NCBI GenBank assembly: GCA_963514095.1
Contig: OY741285.1
Span: forward strand, 4,287,875 to 4,351,874
Direction: 5' to 3'
Origin: Eutrigla gurnardus
Lineage: Eukaryota; Chordata; Actinopteri; Perciformes; Triglidae
DNA length: 64,000 nt
The notes beneath the pieces are model-generated. The model was not told where the DNA came from. It saw only the letters and a list, made by a program, of their open reading frames with translations, and ran no database searches. Every line of letters starts with the position of its first letter. The first letter of the stretch is position 1. Positions 35,070 to 48,400 of the stretch are shown here, in pieces. The position numbers and the translations under genes were made by a program.

Positions 35070-35395
35070 AAAAGTCACAAATTTGTGACTTTATTACGAT
35101 GCTAACAACCGGCATTTATGCTAGCTAACTTCCCATGAATTTATTTTTCTAATTAATACATCACAACATTTGACAACACCTCGTTAAGGTCCTTACGGTG
35201 ATGATGCTGTTGAAGGTTATTGTTGTTGTTTTTTTTATGTGAGGCCAAATTGTCATCTTATGTGTGTTTATTGATCGGACGGTTGGGCTAAGATGATAAG
35301 ATGCTATAAAGTCGCAAATTTGCAACTTTATTTATCGGAATATTGCTCACCTCTCTCGGCTCATTTTTTATGTTTTCCTACAATGGAATACACTA
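35070..35395. repeat. Unclassified repeat, copy B (tandem with C)
   Basis: GATGCTAACAACCGGCATTT, then CTAACTTCCCATGAAT, GTGATGATGCTGTTGAAGGT, GTCATCTTATGTGTGTTTAT, GATCGGACGGTTGGGCTAAG and GGAATATTGCTCACCTCTCT. It has AAAGTCGCAAATTTGC-type palindromes at 35070-35093 and 35308-35330. Copy C at 35497-35822 repeats this order with few differences. Confidence 0.9.
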
Positions 35396-35496
35396 GATTT
35401 AGGTAGCTTTCACTTGTCATAGATGACGTAAACAAGTTGCTTGACTGGATGTTTGCTGTTGTTATTACAACAGGTTTTGTAAATTTGCTAGTTTAT

Positions 35497-35822
35497 AAAG
35501 TTGCAGATTTGCGACTTTATTACGATGCTAACAACCGGCATTTATACTGGCTAACTTCCCATGAATGCATGCATTTATTTTTCTAATTAATACATCACAA
35601 CGTGTGAGTAAGGTCCTTAGAGTGATGATGCTGTTGAAGGTTATTGTTTTTTTTTTTATATGGGCCAAATTGTCATCTTATGTGTGTTTATTGATCGGAC
35701 GGTTGGGCTAAGATGCTAGCGGAAGCTTTCACTTACTACTTTATGAAGTTGCAAATTTGCGACTTTATTTGTCGGAATATTGCTCACCTCTCTCGGCTCA
35801 TTTATTTATTTTTTTCCTACAG
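35497..35822. repeat. Unclassified repeat, copy C (tandem with B)
   Basis: The same ordered blocks as copy B, starting at the palindrome AAAGTTGCAGATTTGCGACTT and ending with GGAATATTGCTCACCTCTCT and CGGCTCATTTATTTAT. A further palindrome lies at 35746-35767. The close match between B and C indicates a recent local duplication. Confidence 0.9.
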
Positions 35823-38800
35823 TGGCCCGAATAAACCGTCGTAGATTTACATGGCAGAGTGGTACCTCACTCAATATAAACACATCCCACGCATGTATTG
35901 ACACACAGAGCCTCGGTCACACTCCTTGACGAACTTTTCAAATTATCAAACTAGGAAGCCACTCCCACGACGCCCAGCCCTGTTGTGAATAAGTTGCAGA
36001 GCTTTATAATAACCTGCGTCTGCAACAGTGGAAGTAATAGGGCCGAGCCTATGGACTGAAACAAGCAGCCATTTTATAATGAGGGATGGACTCGCTCAGC
36101 CGTTACAGCACCAGTCTTCCTGTTAGAATCCTTAAATTAAAGAAGCAAACGATGCGTGCAGCAAATTCTCGCCCCTGAATCTCCAGGGCTACCTTTCCCT
36201 GAGTGGAATCCAACTCCACTTTCTACCAGCTCAACTCTCGTCTGCTCCACTGAATCAGCCCGCCTCTCCGAGAGGAAAAAAAAGGCTGTCTTTGGTGTAT
36301 CATTGAATTGGAACTGTATTTATCTACAGACCATTTTCATCAGTGTGGGAGAGCGGTTACTTGTGCATTTCATCACTCTGAAATCTGGCACTTAAAGCGG
36401 TGTTTCTTCAAACTCTGCAGTGTTTTACCCCCTTTTTACTTTAGATTGTTATTGAGGACGCGGCAATTCAATTTCAGACGCCACCCGACTCTTAAACTGA
36501 GACGCTCGCAAAAATGAAAGTAAGACCGTGACCACCTTTCAAGTGAGCTGAAGTGCCGATGATTTCGGAGAGAGGAGGGACACGAAGCAATTAGTTCTCA
36601 TCTTAGAATGAGATCAGTGAGAGACTTTAATAGAGCAACAATTCTAATTCATCAACATACTTGAGATTTCATGCGAGTACAGAATCTTCAAAACTGAAAA
36701 ATCCCATGAAAACGTGAAATCCTTCTGTTGACAACTGGTGGATGTGGATTACCTCATGCCTTCATGTCCATGGTAGTATCTTTTTCTCATACTTCCTCTA
36801 GGAGTTACCAAAGTCAGACCATTTTAAATTCTTCTTATAGTGTGGGTCTTTAAAGGATTCCCATTTAATAGCATTTGGGTCATATTTTCTTAGGTTTGGA
36901 CATTGTTTCAATTGGTGTCTACATTGAAAAATAATAAGAAAATTCAGGAAATTCATGCATGCTTCAGCTCATCCCAGTATTGAGGTAAACATGTTTCTAA
37001 ATTAGGATTGCATTGGCTGTTTGATTCCTGCAGTTTTGTGGGAAAACTCAGCCTCAGCCTCAAAACCGGCCTCATGCAGCTGCATTAGCCTATAGAACAG
37101 AATCATGTTTAACTGGTATGGACACTTGAGGAAGTTAGCAATGAAGGTTTTATATATTGAACCCAAGGCAACAACAAAAGTTGCTGTTTTCCACTTTGAT
37201 TCAGGGAGTCTTTTCTCCATCCCTTTCACCAACAGCCTCAGCTCCAACGTGAGCAGGGGAAATCTACAGGCTTAATAGAAAATCTCCCAGCTCTGCATCA
37301 TAAACTTTGAAGACTCAAACTGAGGAGAAAAGAGGGGAGAACGTGAAAATAAATGAGGTATAAACACACGCTGGATGAATGTGTGCTACTGAATCAGAGT
37401 AAACACTAGTTATTCATTATCAAATGGGCACTTTAATTGGTGGCAGAATATATGCCGGCAGCCCAGCCGCTATGAAACATCCTGTGACAGCTTTGACAGA
37501 GGTTCCACTCCTCTGCGATTTCTTTTGAGAAATGAGTCGCCGCTTTTATGATTAGACTTATAAACCAGGAGTCAAACTGTCAGCGGGAGCTTGCAAAGAG
37601 GCCGGCGTACGTATGGATTAAGTGCAATTTTCATCTGTTCATCAGGCTTGTCGGACATGACATAAATAACAATTGGCGATTGCCATGGTTGAAAGTAATT
37701 ATCCACATTCTTGACTAAGCAATGGTCGGTAATCCCTCTAACAATTCTCTGCAGTGGCATCTTTCCAACACTCGCGGGGAAAGAAATGGTTTTGCATGTA
37801 TATTTCATCAAATCCGTGTTGGCTTAGTCAGATACTCTACTCCAGCTACTGTATATGTGTGGTGTAACGTCCAATATGGGCCTTGGAGAGATTTCCTGCA
37901 GAGACGTAGATCAAATTACCCCCCTTGTAATTATTATATATCATATTTTATTGATTTACAACATTGATTCAAAATATTAATTTAAGTACATTTGTATTTA
38001 TTTTCTTTATTTATTTTTAAAATGGTATGCATTTACATTTATTGCTGTTATTATTAGAACACAGTGTTTTTTGTCTTTTAATCCTGCAATAAAAGTAAAT
38101 TTAAAAAAGGATTCATCCTCTGGGAAACGTGTTCTTTACCAGATTTCATGGCAATAGTCCAATCATTGTTGAGGTCTATAATTCTGGACCTAAAGCCAGT
38201 CCATCACTCACATCACATCTGCTGGAAGAAGATTTGGTTCGATGAAACCAAACGTCTGATGTTTTCAGGGCATCAGACTAAAAGTGAACGTAGCAACGGC
38301 GTGAAGCGTCGTGGTGATATGAGAGATGCTCCTCTGCAGCCGACCCCGGGGGACCAGGGAGGAGAAACCCAGAGAAATCCTGGAAGAACAAATGCAGTCT
38401 GCATGAAACCTGCTGCCTGACAGCAAATTTGTTTTCAACCTCATGCCAGAAACACTCACACGAACAGATTCCTTCTTAAGTGGATTTTAAGAGTATTTAG
38501 GAGAATTTGCCACATTGACTCATTTGAAATTTATGAGGTATGAACAGGCGTGTGCAGTTAGTCTGCTGTTATCCAAACTTCTCACTGATGGATTGTATGG
38601 CCGTCGGAAGCAAAAAGAATGTGGGTCCTGGAGTCCAGGGGTCCTGGAGTCCAGGGGTCCTGCAGATATAATTTCCTGTATTGTGATGTAATTTAACATT
38701 AACTTTTATCTGGCGCATGACAAAGAAATATAGCTACATTTGGTCGTTCTATCCAGAGAAAGTGGTTGGTCTACTGTCAGATTGCATATTTAAAAATATT

Positions 38801-39842
38801 AAAAAAGCTAAAAGTACAGGGGGTCCAAAGTAATGATTTAACAAAAGTATCATAGAACGGGTCCCATGATGGATTGTAAATTTCATTACTTTGAAGAAAT
38901 CTTCCGCTAGAACTTCATTCATAAATTACACTTCATAATGATCTTAACATGAACCTGTTTGACTCAATTATAATCCAAAAATGTATTCATAAATCACAAT
39001 TAATCAACTTATTGATGCTATTGACAATTCTGGAATATCAATATGAACATCTCAAGCTGCAAAGCAACTTAAATGATGCAATAATGAAGTTTAATTTGTC
39101 TCTGTATATAAAAAGGTCAACGAGAAGTGGAACCTTAACGACGCTCGTTATTTCATCCTTTTCTTCGGCAGGAATTTAATATCCAACGTTCTTCTTCTTT
39201 AGTGAAAACACTTCCTGACAGAAGCGTGGCCTCATAAGGAATTATTAGGGCATTAATTATGCTAATTCCCATGAACGTCATTGCTCATTTACACACAGTT
39301 GATTTTGTTAATATGGGTAATTTTTATCGTTATCTGAAGTTAGGAACCTTGTACACTTGTTCAAACCCACCGTGCACAAAAATAAAGAAGTCAAACGTGT
39401 TAAGAATCCTTTTGCCTGAAGCCCAATGAGTTTCAATCCAAAGCTATACATGATTGGCTAAAAAACGTTAATGTCCCGGAGTGGTCAAGAGTCCAGATCC
39501 TCATCCAACCTGACAGTTTATTTTGCCATTAGAGGGGTCTTTTTCTCTGGATCACTGTCACGATGAAGGGACCCCTGCTGACGTCAGGGACCCCCTTCCA
39601 CACTGGCCCCGGCATACATAATTTAGGTCAATTTATTACACCGCCACTCGGCAGCTGATGAGCTGTCAAGAAATGCCACGACAAAAAAGCCGGGCCTCTA
39701 AGGGCAATAAACAACCCGAGCTAACAAGCCTCCTCTGGCACAAATAAACACAACAGTGTTGGCAGATCAAATGAAAGCAGACAAACAGAAAAGTTTCATG
39801 CGAGGGAGGTTGTTAGCGGGACACACAAATCATATGCACACA

Positions 39843-39917
<75 letters not shown>

Positions 39918-41756
39918 CGTGGGAACTTAAATGTGCTTTTGACGATTGGAGTGCTGCATGACAGCTTGAGTCAATGAGACTTATTGGAGTAGGCATGCAC
40001 ACAATTATATAATCAACACCATATTCTCTTGCACTCGTGAGTCATTTTTTTTTTTTTGTGGAGATTTGGGTGCTCTCTGTTGCTGACTGCCATCCATATG
40101 GTGTCTGTGCACTGCATCTCATGGTGGCGCCGAGCCCTTCGAAGGCATTCACGGTTTAATCAATTAAACGCTGTCAAGTCGCTGGCTGGCTAACAAGCAG
40201 GAGAAGGAGGGGGGGGTGGGGTAGGCCTTCCCTTCTTCAAAAGGCTTGATTTGCTGTGATTTAAGCACGCAACGTATTCAGGCATGACTTAGGGTGCCTC
40301 TTTGTAAGATTTGTGGGGGAAATCTGAGGTTTCTTGTTTTGCAAAAATGAGAAGGAAAACATAAAAAAACACATCCTGTCTCCTGAAGTGCTGAACAGAG
40401 AGCCATCTCGTTGAAAATTGTCCCACGCGTCAGTCATCGTGACCCACGAGTATCCCATTTGCATAATTACAGTTGCAACCACAGGGGAAAGTCTATTTCT
40501 TGATGCAGAGGGTTTTCTGTGTGGTTTTCGTTGCCAGGGGAAATACTTGCCTCCTCACGTGGATTGATACTGTACAAGGCTGAGATTTGAAGATCTTGTA
40601 ACTCAACAGCAGGCGTACGTTCGATCATGCAGAATCTCCCACTCACTCCCCGATTGATTCTTTAGGAGGGTCTCTCGCTGCAGCTCCCACTTCTATCACA
40701 CCTCGTCTATTCAACCATCTGTTACCCGGGAGGTGTTTCGTGCATACCGGTGCGCCACATCCTGCAGTAATCTTAAGTGAAACGAGGTTAACATTGAGGT
40801 TTTCAAGGCCACGTGAGTGATGGATGGCGAGGAGCCACTTCTCCCGATGCCAGCCAAGGAAAAGGTTGCCTGAGTTGCTTTGATACACTGTTCTACTACC
40901 TCCACCATCAAATGGGAACAGATGGTGAATTTTGGCAGCGTTTAGTTGGCTGGAAAACACCCTTTGATTGAGATGCCTATTCTTTTACATGTCTAAAAAA
41001 TGTTGTGTACAGAGCAAACGGGGAAAAAAACAAAAAAACAACTCAAGCAGAGCCAAATTATTTCTTGCTATGTAAGCAATATCTTATAGACCATCTGGAT
41101 AGTTCATTATGTCGTTCAGATGTGTCTGCATCTCAAAGAAATACCTTTAACAGTCAGATTCCTGAGTTTAGTTTGAGAGGTAAATCCGAATATAGAATAA
41201 AGACTTTTATTTGCCTGCTGTTCCACATTTACTGCAGTAATCAGCTAATGGCCAACTTTGGACACAACCGACAGGGCTCTTGAAGGCTGTGTTACAGTCA
41301 CCATTAGCCTGATATTGGTAGTGACAGTGTGTGCACACCCGGGTTTCTAAGTGACTCCTTGTAGTGTGCCTTCTAATCCAGTAATTGGTAGAAAGAACCA
41401 GCGAGATAAAGAGAGAGGGAGAACACACAGGGCGGATTGACACTTTTCTCTCTTTCACTAATTAGCAGTATTAGACAAAGAGCCCTGGGAGAAGACGGAT
41501 TGCATCACATCGCGAGTGCGAGATCACTTATGTTGGAGTGGCCCCTCTGAGCAAACTCAACGCTGGAGCGTCTGAAACAGCCAGAAAGACAACACACCTC
41601 CCGTGACTCCGAACCTCTGGAGACACATCGACATCAATGGGAGGGATAGGAAATAAAAACAATATATATATATAATTATATATAGTTTTATCTGGAACAT
41701 TTGTCTGCTGTTTTCATGAGTTATAGATACGACAGATATGGAATGAAATCGTTTAT
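35823..41756. other. Gene-poor region, third part
   Basis: No gene is recognised. Contents include a 16-bp-period small tandem (TCCTGGAGTCCAGGGG, about 38625-38665), a (CA)n run (39847-39915), and a transposase-like scrap near 38225-38300 (see rejected items). The stretches 39225-39330 and 39600-39735 are non-repetitive, with TTAATTATGCTAATTCCCAT-type homeodomain-site content, and could be regulatory. Confidence 0.5.
39847..39915. repeat. (CA)n microsatellite
   Basis: About 69 bp of CA, preceded by ACACACCC variants from 39835. Confidence 0.95.
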
Positions 41757-42064
41757 TTAAAGGAAGAGTAGGTAATTTGGAAAAACCACAGAGACTTTGA
41801 CTTTGAATGCATCGCTGGATTGTAAAAGTCCCGCCCCCTTCTTTCAAACCTGTTCAAAGTAAGCGTTGACAGACAGGCAGGTCGTCCAATTATTTTCTCC
41901 AGCCCAACCTTTTGATTGGACGGGGTTATTACAGTCCTGACACCCACAGATGACATTTCTTCATATATTTTTTTCATTTCAGAGCATTTAATTGATTCCG
42001 TGCTATCGGTATGTTACAAGGATTTCAAGTAATATAACAGAAAAAATAATAATTCAACCTTTAA
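41757..42064. mobile_element. MITE-like element with TTAA ends
   Basis: A 308-bp block begins TTAAAGGAAGAGTAGGTAAT and ends AATTCAACCTTTAA, so the two ends are inverted (TTAAAGG / CCTTTAA) and bounded by TTAA. The interior is non-coding and AT-rich except for a short GC patch (cccgccccctt). The GAGTAGGTAATTT start is one I associate with a common fish non-autonomous repeat. TTAA flanks suggest a piggyBac-type mobiliser, which is inference. Confidence 0.5.
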
Positions 42065-45000
42065 GTAAGTTATTTAAAAGCATTATCAAGATATATCTTG
42101 ATATCAAAATGCTGTATTTATACAGTGAACTCCAGTGGCGTTGATCAGTTTATATTTTCATTCTCCATGACTGAACCATAAAAGTAGTGACTTCAAAGTG
42201 CGTCGCGGTGACATGAGCCCGGCCAGTTATTTCATGAATGCTTCTGACAATATGACTCGGAAGATGAAAGATTCGTCAAAGAAGAAAAAAGAAAAAACTC
42301 TGTCGACGCTGCGAGATGAGGGAGAGTTAAGAGTTCCACTTCGGGAACTGCAAGATTGGTCCCAAAAGCAACTGAGGAGGCAGCAGGAAGAGTTCAATGA
42401 TTTATTAACAAGAATGTTTTACAAGATGGAGTGAAAGAAAAACAACTCCAGGAATGCTAAACACTTGATACAAGAACGGAGAACAATGATGAGCTGACAC
42501 AATGAGAAGGAGGCGCAGGAGGAGGAGGAACGGAGCCTAAAAGTGCACACTCAACCACTCGGAGGCACATTACTATAATGTGTGGGAGGCTTCAGGGCTG
42601 TCCCACCCTCAAACCAGTGCTCGCTCGCTCTCTCTCTCTTTTGCTCGCAGATATTTGAGCTATTTATGCCCACTTTCCATAAGTCTGCAATTCTGAGGGA
42701 ATTACCCACAATCCATAGCTTTTGTCGCGTTAAACTAATCTTTTCAACCATCGAATCGAATTCAAATCAAGGGACGTTTGAGCTCCACTTAAAGGAGGAT
42801 GGTTTCTTTTGAGCCAAATCTCAAAGTGATGGTGCTTTAACGGCGAGTGTCATCACAGCGGAGGAAGCAGAGGGGGCTCTTGTTAAAAACTGATTTCCAA
42901 AACTTTGTTTGCCCTGCCAAAATGACAGGCATTTTGCAAAAGTCAGTCTTGTTAGAAATACCATGAACAATGGAGTGGATGACCGACCTGCCGATTTGCA
43001 ATCACAGCTCAAAGATAAAGCGAAAATGATTTGTCACCTACTCAATACCTGTGGATAAAGATAAAGATACTTTTTTTCTCTCTCCCTTGTGGAATGTATT
43101 AATTTCCCTATTGGTAAAAAAAAATTCAGATTTGGGAGTTTTCCATTTTCTAGTTTTAAAAATGAAATTCATGATGCTTTTAATTCCTGACTTTGGAGCA
43201 CAAGTTAACTGGATGCTCTTTCTACACACGTCTCACATCAGGTAACTCAACAAACAGGTTACACATCACATCAACCCTTTTTAAAGCAGAACATCAAAAT
43301 ATAAAATATAAATGTTACCCCTTTTTTCCTTAGTGTTTATAATCTACACTGAGGTCACACCCAGTAAGAATAAAACAGGTCCTAAGTTCTCAGATGATGG
43401 TGAATTCGCTGTTTCTTCTCTACCGAATTAAGCAAGGGACTTTATCACTTGAGTGAGAAACAAAAGAATATGTCATGTAACTAGCGCGGTGCCTCCACTG
43501 AAAACTTACTATGATATGCTCTAGCATAAAATTATGTAAGCCCTCAGAAATCAAGTAAATACAGTTTACTCTGAAAGAATGTTAACAAACAATATGTAAA
43601 GGTAAGACAAACATTTATTTGGCTTGGAATAATACCTGGAGAAATGCTTCAGACATGGATAAGTATATAGAAAACAACAACAAACAACACTTCCTGTACC
43701 AAAGTATCTTCACAGTTCACATAGAAATAGAAAAGAAGTGATAATGCTACCACTGAAAAGCTTGGATAGTTTTTCCTAACCGTTGGGGCCCATTCGTAGC
43801 GTTGGTGCACATGAAGTTTTATCCGGTCACAAGAAGTTAAACTTGGAGACCAAGGACAGTTCACACAGTCGACGGAGATATGTGAAAAGAGTCCTCTGAC
43901 CGGTTAAGTCTCTCTGGGCAGTGCAATATCTGGGCCAACATTAAGTTCGAGTCTCCACACATTGACTTCTTTCTCTGCCGAGGAAAAAACTCAGCCGCTC
44001 TCCTCTGTCCCGGAAATAAACAATAGTTTTACTAAAACAGGAAAAACTAAACCTTAACCACTTTTAAAGACCATAGTATGAATTTCAAACAATATAATAC
44101 ATGAATTACCGAATGAATTCATGAACAGTATTAATTTAAACAAAACTATTGCAAAACGGGAAACAGAGGATTCTGGGAAATGAAGTCCTACTCTACTCCG
44201 TGTTCGAAAAACAGTATAAATGGATAGTCTGCATGTTTTTACCATCACTTAGATTATAAAATAGAAAATAAAATAAAAATGAATGTTTTTACATATTTCT
44301 TTTAGAAAACCCTACACATGACAATGAAACACAGAAAATCACATTCATTACTGATTGACTTTCACATAAATATTCAGCTGAACCAAACTGTTAAGATTCA
44401 AATTTGTTTTACTTGGTTCTGCTCGTGTGTAGCCCCAAAGTGGAACCTTTTAGCGGGATGATTTTGGATGGAAGATACAGTTTAATCGAAGGACAAACTC
44501 TGCCAAAGTGCAACAGCCTTATCCATCACATGAATACATCCAAAACCAAACCCTCTGATTATCTTGACAAACAACATTAATCCGAGCTTGGGCTGGATAA
44601 CATAGTGATGAGGTAAGATAAAATCACTATTTAAAAAAAGCACGGAGATTGTACTTTTACTTTCTAAAGACTCCATAATGAAAAGTGCTGAAGATGATGC
44701 CTGGAGGCTTAGAGAGCGGGATGGGCGGGAGGGGGGCAGCCCATACATACCAATGACATTGATCCCTGAGCAAGGCCTGTAAGACTGCTGAGACGGCCAT
44801 TTGCACATTTTTTATTCTGGAAAAAAGTGTGCTACGTTCCAACATCAAGTCGTCTCAGGGCTGTTTTGATGAGCTGGGCGGTATTACGGATGAATGGGCC
44901 ATTTCTGTGTCCTTCAGTTTTAAAACAGCAGCACAGCAGACTGGGGACCAGAGAAAAGCCTTTATTGTGTTATATAGCAGTGATTTGAAAAAGCACCCTT

Positions 45001-45184
45001 CACCCCCCCCCCCCCCCCCCCCCCTCCCCAAGGACCCCTGGGTGCAATGTTCTACCATGCATGAATCAAACTCCAAATACTTCATGTGCAGCCTTACATG
45101 TGTGTGAGGAGTATTAATATTTCACTGCATTATATTACCCATTTTCTACCTGATGCAATATTCAATACACGGCATAAGCAGTGT
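42065..45184. other. Gene-poor region, fourth part
   Basis: No gene is assigned. A 78-codon open frame at 42198-42434 on plus has a basic, glutamine-rich, helix-like C-terminus (see findings). A poly(C) run lies at 45003-45024. The rest is AT-rich with accidental short frames. Confidence 0.5.
45003..45024. repeat. Poly(C) run
   Basis: About 22 C residues. A similar run lies at 56299-56316. Such runs are prone to slippage and sequencing error. Confidence 0.9.
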
Positions 45185-45420
45185 TTAATACGGTTCAATT
45201 CCATTTTATTTTATTTAAAGTGGCGAACCACAACAAAAAGTGATCTCTGGACACTTTTTCCACACCGCAGGACGAGAACACGCTTTGGATATTCAAAGTA
45301 ACCCGAGAGCAAGCGTTGCAGCGTGACAGTGGGCGAGAAAAAACTGCCTTAGATGATTTAACTTTTGGCAGAAAGCTGGACCAGACCAGGCTTTTGGGTT
45401 CCATCTGCATTTGTTCAACC
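45185..45420. mobile_element. Diverged common fish interspersed repeat (retroelement 3' region)
   Basis: TTCAATTCCATTTTATTTTA, then AAAGTGGCGAACCACAACA, GAGAACACG..., GACAGTGGGCGAGAAAAAAC and GCAGAAAGCTGGACCAGACC follow the order of a widespread fish repeat. Its intact form, as I recall it, has AATTTTATTTATATAGCGCC, then CACAACA, GTGGCAAGGAAAAACTCC and CAGAACCAGGCTC. This copy is strongly mutated. Confidence 0.55.
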
Positions 45421-48400
45421 ACATTCATCACTGCAAAATGGTGCCAGACCACGCCAGATAGGAGTATATATTTACACAGTATATATAGAACTCAGAGTCA
45501 GACAGTTGCTTTTATACAAAATTAGCCACATCTCGCATTCTTACTTTGAATAAAACTATATATTCGAAACAGCCGAGCATACTGTACATAAAGACCTTGA
45601 GAGGTCATATTTCATGTGATGGATGTGGCATATATCCCTGTATGTACACCCTGCACCCTGGGGTGGGATAACTGCAGTGTAAAGACTCTATTGGTTGCCA
45701 CAACTCAACCCTGTCACTTCATTGTTTCCCCACAAGGGGCAGCGACGGCGCAGCAGACGCTCCTCTTTACATGGACTCATGATGAAGGTCAATGTGTGAC
45801 GGTCATCGTCTCAACGGGGAGTTGATGTGGGTCCCTGACACGTCACACACACACAAAAGAAAAACACAAACCTACCGCACATTACACACAATATATACTC
45901 CCATACACACAACGCATACAAAAGGAATACAATGCAATACCATGCCATAGAAAGAATCCTACATGCCTGTATCACATACACATTCCCAGCGACACAAAGC
46001 CAGCTCAGCACAGCTGTGGCTTTGTGTGATGTGAGCGTGGCCATCCAGGCAGAAGAGGTCGTTTCCCAGCATCACTCATGGCTACAACCTTTGATCTCAC
46101 TGTCTCTCTCTCTCTTTCTGTCTCTTTACTCTGCCTCTCTCTCTCTTTCTGCCTTTTTCCCGGAGCTCCTGCATGTGCGTCATGATCCCATAATGGCAGT
46201 GTTGAAAACCTGAAAGCCAAACCAAGCCCAACTAAAATCAGACAAATTGCGCTGACAGATGTATTTGTGTGTTTTGAGTGATTGAAAGAAGGGATTAAAA
46301 GGTCTTTGGATGTGAGACAAACTGCTGGTGTGTTTGATTGACACTTAGCCAGCAGGTAGATCGAGACGCAATGTACTAAAGCTGGTACTCGTACTAGTGG
46401 CTAATGCTGCACACTGGTAATTAAACCATCCATTACTCTGAATTCTGAGTGCTGGAGTATTACATCAAGATGTTCAGCCTCACTGTTGGACTTGTAGTCT
46501 TTGTTCAGGGTATTTAAAAAATGTGGTTTTATCCTCTTCTATCAAATGTCTTAATTAGTTTGTATCATATTTAATCTCATCCGGAAATAAAGCATTAAAT
46601 ATATTACTGTAGTTTTAGTGAATGAAAACAGTTTTAGTCATCAATGAATTAATGAACTGAACAGGGGCCAGTTAAGAGTAGTGAGTGAGGAATCGGTGCG
46701 TTTGATGTCGGTATAGAACAGGAGGTGTGAGTCACTGCAACAACAAGATCAGCCATGGACAGACACAGAGAAGCACACTCATAAACTGATCGCATCATCC
46801 TCCTAATGGAGACAAAGGTCACCAAAAGTCACCAAATCTAAATGTCACATTGTGTCATCAGCCGCCAATGACACACTCACTACTGTGTATATAATACACT
46901 CACACAATTGTTTTCTCTGTCGTGAGTGAATGAGGAAACTTATGAATCATTGTCATTTGGGTTGGTTGGGTTAGTGTTAGAGTTTGGGATTAGGGTTAAG
47001 GGTTAGAGTTGAGGGTTAGGGTTGGGGTCAGGGTAAGTCAAAATTAAAGTAAAAATTACACATCTGTAGAATAGGCATTTAGTCAACTCATAGATGCACA
47101 GCCTGGGGGAAATAATGTTATATTTAATACATTTTTCTACATTTTTTAAAGGAATTTTATTTGAAAGAAAGAATAATTTCATTTATTCTTATTTTCAGAT
47201 CGCTATGCTGTTAAAAAACAAGATGCAATTTGAATTCAGATGGACCGTGTCTTATCATCGGTTTGAATGACGAGCTAAGATTGAGGCTCAGGGGGAGAAA
47301 AAAAAAAAAAAATGAAAATATGTTTGGAGCAGAGTGAAAGACTAGCATTTGAATAACTTTATTTTTTTCAGGCAGCCCATAAGCAGCTTTCAAAAGCCCA
47401 CAGCAGTCATACAGAAGCAGCTGTTGGGAAATACAGTAGCTGAGGCAGTTTACATATGAATATGGCCCTGGACATATGGATGATGCACAAATCGAGAGCC
47501 CGTGGCGCTCGTTAATACTCGAAAAAAACCATCACACAGAAAATCATTTTTGCTTTCACCCTCAGCTCCTGTTTGTTTTGCCTTTGTTCAACCGTCAATG
47601 TATACAATGTTTCTTAAAGTGCTGTGCAGCTCTACGGCTGGAGAGATTCTCTAATACAAGTGAAAACACGTCTTTGGAGAATTCTGGGTAATGACATGGA
47701 AAACTGCGTTGATAGTGTTTACAGCCACTCGGCAGAGCGGCGAATGTGTCAGGCCTCGATAAATAATGTGGTCATGTGGCCTCAGTTTTGTGGAGGCTCT
47801 CCTCGCTGACCTTCCGTTTAATCATGTCAACCCTTTTGTGAGAGAGAGGGAGAGGAAACTCACACAATGGCTTTTTAATGGTTGTGTTGTTTAAAAAACG
47901 TGAAACAATCACCTTTAACCAACTAAAAAAAAAAGCATTATCGGAGGTTCATGTTTTGCCAACCACTCCTAATAATGTCAATTCTTCAAATGCAGACAGA
48001 AAATGTCTACTTCTAGAATAAACCTTTTTATAAGCAGAAGCAAACAAATATTCACACAGCGTTCTCGGGCCCAAACATTCGACGCAGAAATTGAAAAATG
48101 TCTCTAAAATGGATTTTCCTTAACAACAGAGATAAGGGCCAACCTGGGGAAACGAGCTTTCTGCTCGGGGTTGGGAGACAGAGCAGATATGAAAGAGAAA
48201 TGGAGGGGAGAATTGAAAGGCCTGTGAAAGATAGAGGGAAGGATGCGCATCAGTGTGACAGCATATTTGGAAGAAATGTACGCTCTAATATTGTCCGTGT
48301 TCCTCTCACATCCATGGGAAGGAGCATGCGGTGAGGAGGAAGGCTGGATAAGGGCGAGGGGAGGACAAGGTTGATGCACTCCTTTCATTTCTCGAGGAAA

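Noticed and set aside
38225..38300. Tc1-like transposase scrap (TGGTTCGATGAAACCAAACG resembles a W-x-DE-T-K motif)
   Set aside because: Too short, with no inverted repeats found and stops around it; suggestive only.
38625..38665. CRISPR-like or structured array
   Set aside because: Only two and a half 16-bp units without spacers; a small tandem duplication in a eukaryotic genome.
46958..47036. Chromosome end
   Set aside because: The repeat is degenerate, short and flanked by ordinary unique DNA on both sides.
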